Positions 36,901-44,560 of a stretch of 64,000 nucleotides of DNA are shown here, one piece after another. Source of the stretch: Streptomyces tanashiensis (GTDB taxonomy: Bacteria; Actinomycetota; Actinomycetes; Streptomycetales; Streptomycetaceae). The DNA lies in NCBI RefSeq assembly GCF_014648895.1, contig NZ_BMRZ01000013.1, positions 1 to 64,000 of the forward strand. The letters are read 5' to 3'. How positions within the stretch are numbered: the first letter of the stretch is position 1; every line of letters begins with the position of its first letter. The position numbers were made by a program, and so were the translations under genes. The notes under the pieces are model-generated. The model saw nothing but the letters and a program-made list of their open reading frames with translations. It was not told where the DNA came from and searched no databases.

Positions 36901-37911
36901 GGCGTGCGTGTCCGGGGAGGAGGCGGGGGAGGCGTGGAGGCCGGCGGCGGGCAGGTCCTCGCGGCCGCCCGCGAGCCGCCGGGCCCAGGCGCCGAGCCCG
37001 CGCTTGCCGCCGCCGCGCGCGGAGGCGGCGGGAGGCGTGGGCGAGTCCCCCCGGCCGTGGGTCCGGTCGGTCTGCCGGGTCCGCGCGTGCTGCTCGCCGC
37101 CGTCCCGGGCGGAGTGCTCGTCGTGCGGGTCCCTCGCGTGCGCGTGGCCTCCGTCGTAGACCTCGCCGAGGGCGATGCCGCGCGCCCCGCCGTGGGTGCT
37201 GCCGTCCGCCGGTCCCGCCGGTCCCACGGGGTCGGTCCGGGCCGGCCGGTCCGTCCCGTGCGCGACCCGCAGGTGGCCCTCGCCGTCCGGGGCCGTCGCC
37301 ACCGCGTCCGTGCCGCCGGGGGCACCGCCGGGGCCCGTCAGACGGAGGGCGGACTCGCCGAGGCGCAGCAGCGCGCCCGGGCGGAGCGGCACCGGGCGGT
37401 CGCCGACGGGCGTGCCGTCGAGCGTCGTCCCGTTCGTCGAGCCGCGGTCGGCGACCGTGACCCGGCCGTCCTCGCCGACGGTCACCGTGCAGTGGGAGCG
37501 GGAGACGTCCGGGTCGTCGAGCGGTACGTCGGCGTCGACGGAACGGCCGATTCTGATCGCTCCGCCGTGCAGCAGGTGCACTCCGCCCGCGTCCGGGCCC
37601 GCCACCACGTGCAGCCGGGCGGTGGCCGTCTCGTCGGCCCGGTCGTCCGGTCCGGGGACCTGGAGGGAGAGGACCGCGCCGTCGACCAGCGGGGGTTCGC
37701 CGAGCACGCAGCGCCGGCCGTCGAGCCGCTCCGCGCCCGCGTAGAGCACGGTCGTGCCCGAGGCGGAGGTCTCGGGGCCGGTGACGGAGGCGGCGAGGTT
37801 CGAGGCCACGGCGGCGAGGGCCGTCCCGGCGGGGGCCGTGACAAGCACGTCGCAGGCGCGCCCGGCGCCGTGGCCGGCGTACGGCGCGAGGACGGTCAGC
37901 CGGATCTGCAT
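33934..37911 (-). CDS. FHA-domain FtsK/SpoIIIE-like ATPase with repeat insert
   Basis: A 1325-residue cytosolic protein with no visible membrane helix. An N-terminal ubiquitin-like part (1-95) precedes an FHA domain at about 110-180 (RIGRSVDADVPL, SRSHCTV, RGSTNGTTL), which binds phosphothreonine. A degenerate first FtsK/EccC-like domain (about 400-650) comes next. A second FtsK domain has Walker A GPAGSGRTE near 714-722 and Walker B LVVLVDDFDAL near 1150. Between these motifs lies a 296-residue array of 16-residue repeats (842-1137). ATG 37911 is taken as the start (MQIRLTVLAPYAG); the frame is open further upstream without homology. It is divergent from pkaA, so phosphorylation-dependent recruitment is an attractive inference. 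EccC-type proteins drive type VII secretion, but no other ESX gene is in the window. Confidence 0.85.
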   Translation of the reverse strand: MQIRLTVLAPYAGHGAGRACDVLVTAPAGTALAAVASNLAASVTGPETSASGTTVLYAGAERLDGRRCVLGEPPLVDGAVLSLQVPGPDDRADETATARLHVVAGPDAGGVHLLHGGAIRIGRSVDADVPLDDPDVSRSHCTVTVGEDGRVTVADRGSTNGTTLDGTPVGDRPVPLRPGALLRLGESALRLTGPGGAPGGTDAVATAPDGEGHLRVAHGTDRPARTDPVGPAGPADGSTHGGARGIALGEVYDGGHAHARDPHDEHSARDGGEQHARTRQTDRTHGRGDSPTPPAASARGGGKRGLGAWARRLAGGREDLPAAGLHASPASSPDTHAGVRPGPGTRDGAPGPVPAPDTWPDPATVLLTALGPGPRLWERGEDHPESLVVRLGTTDRAELSGVPVTVGLREAGSLGLAGPGDRLTGLARSVVAQLAALHSPSDLEIVLISADRNRSLEERRRAWGWLGWLPHVRPAHGQDCRLLLAYDREQAQARTAELTRRLDDGPLGPGWPSADRASVAEAAARHEGPTTVVIVDGDPGSAALRETVARLAGVGAAAGIHLLCLAEAPSATPDSPVAATYEAACAASLAFRECGAAALLSGDVATALRLLRTSGGRLAGHGTVGVVDAVSVAWAERFGRALAPLRPETAAAPHGRAAALPPSARLLDELGLARATPASLMARWASAGDGTAVLGAGPRGPLAVDLTKEGPHLLIEGPAGSGRTELLRSIAASLAAGGRPDRLGLLLVDGAGGERGDGLAVCTELPHVTEHLVASDPVRMREFAQALGAELKRRAELLGDGHFADRRGAARAADRLIGQRAPSAAESVPQGARATVRVPDTDLAGRPSGRTLRTGDGTIGALPSSRSGRTQDGTLGDRPSGRVPYPGADDVTGRSSGRVPHPGTGEAGGRPSSRTLRTGDGDLTDHPSGRVARASRTGADDVTGRTSGRVPYPGADDITGRSSGRVPHPGADDVTGRSSGRVPYPGADDVTGRTSGRVPYPSAGDVTDRPSGRVPRAGDGVLDERSGARARSGGDAFLGDTPSGRLPRRDGGALDDRPSSRTLRTGDGDLTGGRVPYPGADDVTGRSSGRVPHPGAGDVTDRPSGRVPYPGADDVTGRTGGRGGDDTGGRIPRPASGEQAPARAAGAGHLPRLVVLVDDFDALVAPALGAPGRPAAGSVVRALEAVARNGERLGVHLVATSSRPDRTADTELAHGARLRIVLDAPPVAAGPDVPAAGRGRLGHPDGRVTPFQAGRVTGRIPRTATLRPTVVPLEWERMGDPPTRRPVRELGNGPTDLALLASALDRAARSVEATPVPPLTPAARG
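34501..35388 (-). repeat. Coding array of 16-residue (48-nt) repeats
   Basis: About 18.5 units of 48 nt with protein consensus DVTGRxSGRVPYPGAD; variants read DLTDHPSGRV, DRPSSRTLRTGDG and similar. Most units keep exact 16-residue spacing, with a few insertions or deletions (one unit three residues longer, others 1-3 residues shorter) that never break the frame. Neighbouring units differ largely at synonymous positions. The array interrupts the second FtsK-type ATPase domain of the host gene. Confidence 0.9.
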
Positions 37912-38396
37912 CGCCGTCAGCGGTCCCTTCTGCGCGAGATGGCCCGGCAGGGGGGAACCGCCCTGTGTCTCCCCCCACCCGGCACGGACGCGTCGCCCGG
38001 TACAGGTCGGCACGGCGCGGGGGCTCCCGACCCCGTCGATGCGACGTGCTGTAGGCATCCTCGCACCTGCCACCGACAACACGCCCGCGGGTCGGCCACA
38101 AGTGATCTTGAATGGTCGGCCGTGGACGAGAAATAGCCCGGTTGGGCATGCCTTCGGAGCATGCGTGGCAACCGCCGCCCGCCGTGGAGCGTCTTCTTCC
38201 GGACAAGTTCCGTTCGGTTCCGGCCCCCGGCAAGACGCGGACACGGCATCGGAACCGGCCTGTGGACGACCGGTCTGTGACACGTTCGGCGGCACTAAAG
38301 TGGGTCGGACACCCGGACGGGTCACAACAGAGGACAAGGACCCCGGGGACACATCGGGAACCACCCCAGGACCACGATCAGCAGGGAGCGCGTGAC
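37912..38396. promoter_or_regulatory. Divergent region between FHA-FtsK and pkaA
   Basis: These 485 bp hold no supportable gene. They should contain both promoters. The only -10-like hexamer I can point to is TAAAGT at 38296-38301 on the plus strand, about 100 nt before pkaA, without a clear -35. GGGAG at 38384-38388 is the pkaA ribosome-binding site. Confidence 0.4.
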
Positions 38397-40124
38397 GTGC
38401 GGCCTATCGGCAGCAAGTACCTGCTCGAGGAGCCGCTCGGCCGCGGCGCCACGGGCACCGTCTGGCGAGCCCGCCAGCGGGAGACGGCGGGCGCCGAGGC
38501 GGCCGTGCCCGGCCAGCCCGGCGAGACCGTCGCGATCAAGGTCCTCAAGGAGGAGCTGGCCAACGACGCGGACATCGTGATGCGCTTCCTGCGCGAGCGG
38601 TCCGTGCTGCTCCGGCTGACCCATCCCAACATCGTGCGCACCCGCGACCTGGTCGTCGAGGGCGATGTCCTCGCCCTCGTCATGGACCTCGTCGAGGGCC
38701 CCGACCTGCACCGGTACATCAGGGAGAGCGGCCCGCTCACCCCGGTCGCCGCCGCCCTCCTGACCGCCCAGATCGCCGACGCGCTCGCCGCCAGCCACGC
38801 GGACGGCGTCGTCCACCGCGACCTCAAGCCGGCGAACGTCCTGCTCGCCGAGCAGGGCGGCCAGATGCACCCGATGCTGACGGACTTCGGCATCGCGCGC
38901 CTCGCGGACTCCCCGGGCCTCACCCGCACCCACGAGTTCGTGGGCACGCCCGCGTACGTGGCGCCGGAGTCCGCCGAGGGCCGCCCGCAGACCTCCGCCG
39001 TCGACATCTACGGCGCCGGCATCCTCCTCTACGAGCTGGTCACCGGCCGGCCCCCGTTCGCGGGCGGCACCGCCCTGGAGGTCCTCCACCGGCACCTCAG
39101 CGAGGAGCCGCGCCGTCCCTCGACCGTGCCCGGACCGCTGTGGACGGTCATAGAGCGCTGCCTCAGCAAGGACCCGGACCGGCGGCCGAGCGCCGTGAAC
39201 CTCGCCCGGGGCCTGCGCGCGGTCGCCGCCGGCATCGGCGTGCACGCCACGCCCGCCCAGATCGAGGCGGCGGACGGCGTCGGGGCGCTCCTCGCCCCGG
39301 ACCCGGCGCCCGCGCCCGTCCCGCAGACCCCGGAGGCCCCGGCCCCGGGCGCCGCCGACCCGACCCAGGTGCTGCCCACCGGTGCGGCCGCGGCCGGCGC
39401 CGGGATGCCCCCGCAGTACGACCCCGCCGCCGCGACCAGCGTCATGCCGACCAGCGGCCCGGGCGCCGCCGACCCGACGGCCGTCATGCCCCCCGTGCCG
39501 CAGAACCCCCCGGCCGAGGAGCCGCACCCCTGGCAGAGCCAGCTGCGGCAGGTCCGCGACCGCAACGAGCAGACCCAGGTGCAGTACCTGGACCCGAGCG
39601 ACGACCCGCTGCGCCGCCGCCCGCAGCGCCAGCCGCAGCAGCAGCCCCAGCAGCCCGGTCCGTACGGGCAGCAGCACGGCCAGCAGCCGCCCCAGCCGTA
39701 CCAGCAGCAGCGCCCGGCGCCGCAGCGGCCCGCGCCCCAGCAGTACCAGCAGCAGCCGCAGCAGTACGCGCCCCCGCCGCCCCCGCCGCAGCAGCAGTAC
39801 GCCCCGCCCCAGCAGCAGTACACGCCGCCGCAGCCGCCGCCCCAGGCCCCGGCGCCGCGCGAGCCGCGCCCGCCGCGCCAGCGCAGCGCGAACCCGGTGC
39901 GGATCCCCGGTCTCGGCTGCCTCAAGGGCTGCCTGATCATGATCATCCTGTTCGTGGTCGCCGGCTGGCTCGTCTGGGAGCTCACCCCGCTCCAGGACTG
40001 GGTCGCCCAGGGCAAGGGCTACTGGGAGGCCATCGGCGACGGCATCTCGACGGCCACCGACTGGTTCTCCTCGATCTTCGAGTCCACCGGTTCCGGGGGT
40101 ACTACCGGCGGTACGGGGCAGTAA
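38397..40124 (+). CDS. pkaA: Ser/Thr protein kinase PkaA
   Basis: A 575-residue Hanks-type Ser/Thr kinase. The kinase domain spans about 1-270: glycine loop GRGATGTVW, ATP-site Lys in VAIKVL, catalytic HRDLKPANV, DFGIARL and APESAEG. A long Pro/Gln-rich linker (QQQPQQPGPYGQQ type) leads to a single transmembrane helix near 510-530 (CLIMIILFVVAGWLVW) and a short outside tail. GTG 38397 is fixed by GGGAG and by VRPIGSKYLL, the usual kinase opening. The order pkaA-pkaB-prfB matches what I remember for S. coelicolor, hence the symbol. The divergent FHA protein is a candidate partner. Confidence 0.9.
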   Translation: MRPIGSKYLLEEPLGRGATGTVWRARQRETAGAEAAVPGQPGETVAIKVLKEELANDADIVMRFLRERSVLLRLTHPNIVRTRDLVVEGDVLALVMDLVEGPDLHRYIRESGPLTPVAAALLTAQIADALAASHADGVVHRDLKPANVLLAEQGGQMHPMLTDFGIARLADSPGLTRTHEFVGTPAYVAPESAEGRPQTSAVDIYGAGILLYELVTGRPPFAGGTALEVLHRHLSEEPRRPSTVPGPLWTVIERCLSKDPDRRPSAVNLARGLRAVAAGIGVHATPAQIEAADGVGALLAPDPAPAPVPQTPEAPAPGAADPTQVLPTGAAAAGAGMPPQYDPAAATSVMPTSGPGAADPTAVMPPVPQNPPAEEPHPWQSQLRQVRDRNEQTQVQYLDPSDDPLRRRPQRQPQQQPQQPGPYGQQHGQQPPQPYQQQRPAPQRPAPQQYQQQPQQYAPPPPPPQQQYAPPQQQYTPPQPPPQAPAPREPRPPRQRSANPVRIPGLGCLKGCLIMIILFVVAGWLVWELTPLQDWVAQGKGYWEAIGDGISTATDWFSSIFESTGSGGTTGGTGQ

Positions 40125-40140
40125 CACTGCCGATTTGTCG

Positions 40141-40170
40141 ACTTCCGAGGGGTGATTTCCCCTCGGAGGT
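40141..40170 (+). terminator. Hairpin between pkaA and pkaB
   Basis: CCGAGGGG (40145-40152) pairs with CCCCTCGG (40159-40166) around a 6-nt loop, extendable to 12 bp with flanking pairs. It lies 16 bp after the pkaA stop and 62 bp before pkaB, so it may attenuate read-through into pkaB. There is no long U-run. Confidence 0.55.
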
Positions 40171-40231
40171 CGAGACCGGCGGCCGTGGACGCGTAGCTTT
40201 GTCGAGAACCGCAGCCGCTGAGGGAGCAGTC

Positions 40232-41470
40232 TTGGCACGGAACATCGGCAGCCGCTACACCGCCCACCAGATCCTCGGGCGGGGCAGCGCCGGAACGGTG
40301 TGGCTCGGCGAGGGACCCGAGGGGCCCGTCGCCGTCAAACTGCTGCGCGAGGACCTGGCCTCGGACCAGGAGCTCGTCGGCCGCTTCGTCCAGGAGCGGA
40401 CCGCCCTGCTCGGCCTCGACCACCCCCGGGTGGTCAAGGTCCGCGACCTCGTCGTCGACGGCACCGACCTCGCCCTCGTCATGGACCTCGTCCGCGGCAC
40501 CGACCTGCGCACCCGGCTCGACCGGGAACGCCGCCTCGCGCCCGAGGCCGCCGTCGCGATCGTCAAGGACGTCGCCGAGGCCCTCGCCGCCGCGCACGCC
40601 GCCGGCGTCGTCCACCGGGACGTCAAGCCGGAGAACATCCTGCTCGACATGGAGGGCCCGCTCGGCCCCGGCGGCGCCCACCCCGCCCTCCTCACCGACT
40701 TCGGCGTCGCCAAGCTGATCGACACCCCCGGCCGCACCAAGGCCACCCGGATCATCGGCACCCCCGACTACCTCGCCCCCGAGATCGTCGAGGGCCTCCC
40801 CCCGCGCGCCGCCGTCGACATCTACGCCCTCGCGACCGTCCTGTACGAGCTGCTCGCCGGCTTCACCCCCTTCGGCGGCGGCCACCCCGGGGCGGTCCTG
40901 CGCCGCCACGTCACCGAGACCGTCGTCCCGCTCCCCGGCATCCCCGAGGAGCTCTGGCAGCTGATCGTCCAGTGCCTCGCCAAGGCCCCCGCGTCCCGGC
41001 TGCGCGCCTCCGAGCTCGCCGCCCGCCTGGGGGACGTCCTGCCGCTGCTCAAGGGCATCCCGCCGCTGGACGTCGACGAGCCGGACGCGGAGCCGGCCCC
41101 GGAGCCGTACGAGGAGGACGCGTACGCCACCGGCGCGGGCGCGGGTGAGCCCGGCCCGCGCCGCGCCGCCGTCCCGCTCGTCCCCGGCGCCTCGGCCGAC
41201 TCCAACCGCGACACCCACACCTCCATGCGGGTCCCGGCCCCCGACGAGCTCTCCGGCGGACCCCTCGGCACCGCCCGTGCCCCGCGCCCCGCCGGTGCCC
41301 GCCGTCCCGGCTCGGCCCGCCACAAGGCGGGTGCGGTCCGCAAGCGGCGGATCACCCTCGCCGTCGCGGCGGTCGTGGTCGTCGGCGCGCTGGGCGCGGG
41401 CGGCTACCTGGCGGCCTCCGGGGACGGGGAGGCCCCGCCGCAGGACTCCAAGCAGTCGTCCCAGCCGTAG
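40232..41470 (+). CDS. pkaB: Ser/Thr protein kinase PkaB
   Basis: A 412-residue membrane Ser/Thr kinase. The kinase domain is at about 1-265: GRGSAGTVW, VAVKLLRED, HRDVKPENI, DFGVAKL, APEIVEG. An acidic/proline linker follows, then a transmembrane helix near 375-398 (ITLAVAAVVVVGALGAGGYLA) and a short outside tail. The start is a rare TTG at 40232: GGGAG lies 7 nt upstream and the product opens MARNIGSRYTAHQILGRGS, the normal kinase start; no ATG or GTG suits. The weak start codon and preceding hairpin suggest lower expression than pkaA. The name follows gene order remembered from S. coelicolor. Confidence 0.88.
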   Translation: MARNIGSRYTAHQILGRGSAGTVWLGEGPEGPVAVKLLREDLASDQELVGRFVQERTALLGLDHPRVVKVRDLVVDGTDLALVMDLVRGTDLRTRLDRERRLAPEAAVAIVKDVAEALAAAHAAGVVHRDVKPENILLDMEGPLGPGGAHPALLTDFGVAKLIDTPGRTKATRIIGTPDYLAPEIVEGLPPRAAVDIYALATVLYELLAGFTPFGGGHPGAVLRRHVTETVVPLPGIPEELWQLIVQCLAKAPASRLRASELAARLGDVLPLLKGIPPLDVDEPDAEPAPEPYEEDAYATGAGAGEPGPRRAAVPLVPGASADSNRDTHTSMRVPAPDELSGGPLGTARAPRPAGARRPGSARHKAGAVRKRRITLAVAAVVVVGALGAGGYLAASGDGEAPPQDSKQSSQP

Positions 41471-41546
41471 GCCCCGGCCGCCGGTCTCCCGGACGTACCC
41501 TCCGCCACAGGTTCGGCTCCTTGCCCGGAGCCGTTACGCTGGACGC

Positions 41547-42650
41547 GTGGCAGTCGTCGATGTATCCGAAGAGCTGAAGTCCCTCTCCTCGACCATGGGG
41601 TCGATCGAGGCCGTCCTGGACCTCGAGAAGCTGAGGGCCGACATCGCCGTGCTCGAAGAGCAGGCCGCGGCCCCGTCCCTGTGGGACGACCCGGAGGCGG
41701 CGCAGAAGATCACGAGCAAGCTTTCGCACCTCCAGGCCGAGGTCCGCAAGGCCGAGACCCTGCGCGGCCGGATCGACGACCTCGCGGTGCTCTTCGAGCT
41801 CGCCGAGGAGATGGACGACCCGGACACCCTCGCCGAGGCCGAGACGGAGCTGACCTCCGTCCGCAAGGCCCTCGACGAGATGGAGGTCCGCACCCTCCTC
41901 TCCGGCGAGTACGACGAGCGCGAGGCCCTGGTCAACATCCGCGCCGAGGCCGGCGGCGTCGACGCCTCCGACTTCGCCGAGCGGCTCCAGCGCATGTACC
42001 TGCGCTGGGCCGAGCGCCACGGCTACGCGACGGAGATCTACGAGACCTCGTACGCGGAGGAGGCGGGCATCAAGTCCACCACCTTCGTGGTGAAGGCCCC
42101 GTACGCCTACGGCACGCTCTCCGTCGAGCAGGGCACCCACCGGCTCGTCCGCATCTCGCCCTTCGACAACCAGGGCCGCCGCCAGACGTCCTTCGCCGGC
42201 GTCGAGATCCTCCCGGTCGTCGAGTCCTCGGACCACGTCGAGATCGACGAGTCCGAGCTGCGCGTCGACGTCTACCGCGCCTCCGGCCCCGGCGGCCAGG
42301 GCGTCAACACGACCGACTCGGCCGTGCGCATCACGCACCTCCCGACCGGCATCGTCGTCTCCTGCCAGAACGAGCGCTCCCAGATCCAGAACAAGGCGAG
42401 CGCCATGAACGTCCTCCAGGCCAAGCTCCTGGAGCGCCAGCGCCAGGAGGAGCGGGCCAAGATGGACGCCCTCAAGGACAGCGGCAGCTCCTGGGGCAAC
42501 CAGATGCGTTCGTACGTGCTCCACCCGTACCAGATGGTCAAGGACCTCCGTACGGAGTTCGAGGTCGGCAACCCGCAGTCCGTCCTGGACGGCGAGATCG
42601 ACGGCTTCCTCGAGGCGGGCATCCGCTGGCGCAAGCAGCAGGACAAGTAG
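41547..42650 (+). CDS. prfB: Peptide chain release factor 2
   Basis: A 367-residue release factor 2, reading UGA and UAA stop codons. The catalytic GGQ loop is in SGPGGQGVNTTDS, and the anticodon-like recognition region includes the SPF tripeptide in RISPFDNQGRR, which marks RF2 rather than RF1. The gene is one continuous frame: the programmed +1 frameshift used by E. coli and many other bacteria is absent. GTG 41547 gives the normal length (VAVVDVSEELKSL). A strong terminator follows. Confidence 0.97.
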   Translation: MAVVDVSEELKSLSSTMGSIEAVLDLEKLRADIAVLEEQAAAPSLWDDPEAAQKITSKLSHLQAEVRKAETLRGRIDDLAVLFELAEEMDDPDTLAEAETELTSVRKALDEMEVRTLLSGEYDEREALVNIRAEAGGVDASDFAERLQRMYLRWAERHGYATEIYETSYAEEAGIKSTTFVVKAPYAYGTLSVEQGTHRLVRISPFDNQGRRQTSFAGVEILPVVESSDHVEIDESELRVDVYRASGPGGQGVNTTDSAVRITHLPTGIVVSCQNERSQIQNKASAMNVLQAKLLERQRQEERAKMDALKDSGSSWGNQMRSYVLHPYQMVKDLRTEFEVGNPQSVLDGEIDGFLEAGIRWRKQQDK

Positions 42651-42667
42651 TCCCCCCAGTCGCACGA

Positions 42668-42703
42668 CACCGGGCCCCGCACCTCTTGGTGCGGGGCCCG
42701 GTG
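42668..42703 (+). terminator. Terminator after prfB
   Basis: A perfect 16-bp stem (42668-42683 with 42688-42703) with loop TCTT, 17 bp after the prfB stop. Confidence 0.88.
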
Positions 42704-43034
42704 CCGTTCCGGGGCGCCTCCCGCGTATTCGCTGGCGCAAGCGGAAGCGAGGCCGTCGGGGCGCTTTGTCGACAAGGGAACTGCCCTCACCGGGCCCGGA
42801 GTTCAGGGTTTACGTCACAGTTGCATCGTCGCATGTCGGTCACCTGGTGATCTTTCGGGCATCGCACGCGCAACGACCTTGACGCCTCATCGGAAACTCG
42901 GAAGGGTGGCGTACTGGCATGCGCTTTCCTGGGACGCGTGTGAACGGGGGCCGGTCCAGTCGTGACACACCCCTGCTGCGCGGGGCCCCGAGCGCTGCCC
43001 CATGACGAGATGAGCTACTGGGGGTAGCAGCCAG
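42704..43034 (+). promoter_or_regulatory. Upstream region of the LAETG stalk gene
   Basis: This 331-bp stretch has no gene. It contains the palindrome TCACC-T-GGTGA (42840-42850) and a TTGACG hexamer (42879-42884) without a properly spaced -10. GGGGG lies about 10 nt before the ATG at 43035. The length suggests complex regulation, but I cannot name a regulator. Confidence 0.35.
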
Positions 43035-44042
43035 ATGACCAACAAGACGCGAGTCCGCCTGGTGCGGGTCGCGGCCAGTGCCGTGATCATCGCCGGTGCG
43101 TCCCTGACGGCGGCCGGTGCCGCGCAGGCCGTCGGCGGATTCGGAACAGAGTCGAACCAGACCCAGGACGCGGGTCTCGGTGTCCAGGACGCCCTGGAGG
43201 GCGAGGACACCGGCAACACGAGCCTCGGCCAGACCTCCGGCGGCGCCGCCGCCGCCGGCGAGCAGACCTCGTCGTCCTCGACGACGGGCGAGCAGTCGAC
43301 CTCGACCACGGGTGAGCAGTCCTCCGCGACCTCGACCTCGGGCGAGCAGTCGACGTCGACGACCGGCGAGCAGTCCTCGTCGTCCTCGACCACGGGCGAG
43401 CAGTCGTCCTCGTCGTCGACCACGGGCGAGCAGTCCTCGTCGTCCTCGACGACCGGCGAGCAGTCGTCCTCTTCCTCGACGACGGGCGAGCAGTCCTCGT
43501 CGTCCTCGACGACGGGCGAGCAGTCGTCCTCGTCGTCGACCACGGGCGAGCAGTCCTCGTCGTCCTCCTCGTCGTCGACGACGGGCGAGCAGTCGTCCTC
43601 GTCCTCCACGACGGGCGAGCAGTCGTCGTCCTCCTCGTCGTCGACGACGGGCGAGCAGTCGTCCTCGTCGTCGACGACCGGCGAGCAGTCGTCGTCCTCG
43701 TCATCGTCGTCGACCACGGGCGAGCAGTCCTCGTCCTCGTCGTCCTCGACCGGCGAGCAGACGTCGTCGTCCACCACGGGTGGCTCGTCCACCGACGGTG
43801 GCGCCGGCACCTGCACCGTCGACCTCGACGGCGCCGAGTGCGTGGACACCGGCAACAACAACACCGACACCGACCAGGCCGGCTCGCAGCCCGTCCAGCA
43901 GGGTGAGGCGAAGGAGGAGCTCGCCGAGACCGGTGCGGCCGAGACCTCGTTCCTGATCATCGGTGCCGCGACGATGATCGCCGGCGGCATCGGCTTCCGG
44001 ATGCTGCCGCGTCTCGTCGGTGGCGGTCGCGCCGCCGTCTGA
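43035..44042 (+). CDS. LAETG-sorted serine-rich surface stalk protein
   Basis: A 335-residue secreted surface protein. A signal peptide (about residues 1-32, basic start then AASAVIIAGASLTAAGAAQA) leads to a short spacer and a low-complexity stalk at residues 75-248 made of 17 units GEQ-(S/T)n. The C-terminal wall signal is LAETG, a hydrophobic helix (SFLIIGAATMIAGGIGF) and a basic end. LAXTG motifs are processed by class E sortases in Streptomyces, the enzymes that anchor long chaplins. The stalk is probably glycosylated and may hold the N-terminus away from the peptidoglycan. No recognisable binding domain exists; ligand and role are unknown. Confidence 0.82.
   Translation: MTNKTRVRLVRVAASAVIIAGASLTAAGAAQAVGGFGTESNQTQDAGLGVQDALEGEDTGNTSLGQTSGGAAAAGEQTSSSSTTGEQSTSTTGEQSSATSTSGEQSTSTTGEQSSSSSTTGEQSSSSSTTGEQSSSSSTTGEQSSSSSTTGEQSSSSSTTGEQSSSSSTTGEQSSSSSSSSTTGEQSSSSSTTGEQSSSSSSSTTGEQSSSSSTTGEQSSSSSSSSTTGEQSSSSSSSTGEQTSSSTTGGSSTDGGAGTCTVDLDGAECVDTGNNNTDTDQAGSQPVQQGEAKEELAETGAAETSFLIIGAATMIAGGIGFRMLPRLVGGGRAAV
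43257..43778 (+). repeat. Serine-stalk coding repeats (30-nt unit)
   Basis: Seventeen GEQ-(S/T)n units. Six consecutive units from about 43371 to 43550 keep an exact 30-nt period (GEQSSSSSTT); later units vary in serine number (5, 7 or 8). Runs of TCG/TCC codons make replication slippage in multiples of 3 likely. Confidence 0.92.
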
Positions 44043-44071
44043 CGCACCCGCGCGGACGCGTAGACGCACGA

Positions 44072-44106
44072 CGAAGGGCCGGGGAGTCCGCTCCCCGGCC
44101 CTTTCG
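44072..44106. terminator. Bidirectional terminator
   Basis: A stem of about 15 bp (44072-44086 with 44091-44106, one bulged T) with loop TCCG and a CCCTTTCG end. It separates the stalk gene from the convergent small zinc-ribbon gene. Confidence 0.85.
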
Positions 44107-44144
44107 CGTGGTTCCGGCTCGTGTGGGCTCCGCGCGCCCTCCGG

Positions 44145-44327
44145 TCAGGCCGCCTGGAAGGCGGCAAGCAGTGCGATCGCCGCCAGCAGCGCGATCGCCA
44201 GCGTCAGCAGCATCGCGGGGGACAGCCCCTGAGGGGTCAGTCGCTCCCGATTGGCGCGGCAGACGGGGCAGCGGCCCTCGGCGACCGGGGCCGCGCAGTT
44301 GGCGCACACCAGTCGGTCGTAGGTCAT
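44145..44327 (-). CDS. Small zinc-ribbon membrane protein
   Basis: A 60-residue protein: an N-terminal four-cysteine ribbon (CANC at 8-11 and CPVC at 20-23) and one C-terminal transmembrane helix (about 38-58, MLLTLAIALLAAIALLAAF). The start at 44327 has a near-perfect AGGAGGAG site 5-8 nt upstream, which strongly supports translation; the longer open frame to 44558 lacks this. The family is unknown to me beyond zinc-ribbon-TM microproteins. It lies between the stalk gene and ftsE on the opposite strand, a place where ftsEX synteny might give it a division or envelope role, but that is conjecture. Confidence 0.75.
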   Translation of the reverse strand: MTYDRLVCANCAAPVAEGRCPVCRANRERLTPQGLSPAMLLTLAIALLAAIALLAAFQAA

Positions 44328-44560
44328 GCGCTCTCCTCCTCCCGCACTGGGATACACACGGACAACGTCCGGAGGGATCCGGACGTTCCCCCTACCACTG
44401 TGCCAGCTCCGCGGCGTTTCGGCGCGCCCCGCCGGATTGCCCGCCTTCCGTCCGCGAGGGCGAAAAGGATAAACGGCGCAAGCCAGGACCGCGACTGCGC
44501 GGGCCATCCCCGGTCGCGTAAGGTCACGCACACCTACTCCCGGCCGACCGTGGTGCATCC

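Noticed and set aside
33934..37911. Calling the FHA-FtsK protein an EccC type VII secretion ATPase
   Set aside because: It has no N-terminal membrane helices as EccC does, and no WXG100, EccB, EccD or EccE gene is in the window; I keep the broader FtsK/SpoIIIE-like label.
41547..41640. Programmed +1 frameshift in prfB
   Set aside because: The frame is continuous from GTG to stop, with no internal UGA or slippery CUUUGA in the early region.
43371..43550. CRISPR-like regular 30-nt repeat spacing
   Set aside because: No unique spacers; the unit is a continuous coding repeat (GEQSSSSSTT) and no cas gene is near.
42887..44167. Acidic repeat protein on the minus strand (CSPVVDDEDD units)
   Set aside because: It is the mirror image of the serine-stalk repeats; the plus frame has a signal peptide, a sorting signal and a ribosome-binding site, the minus frame has none of these.
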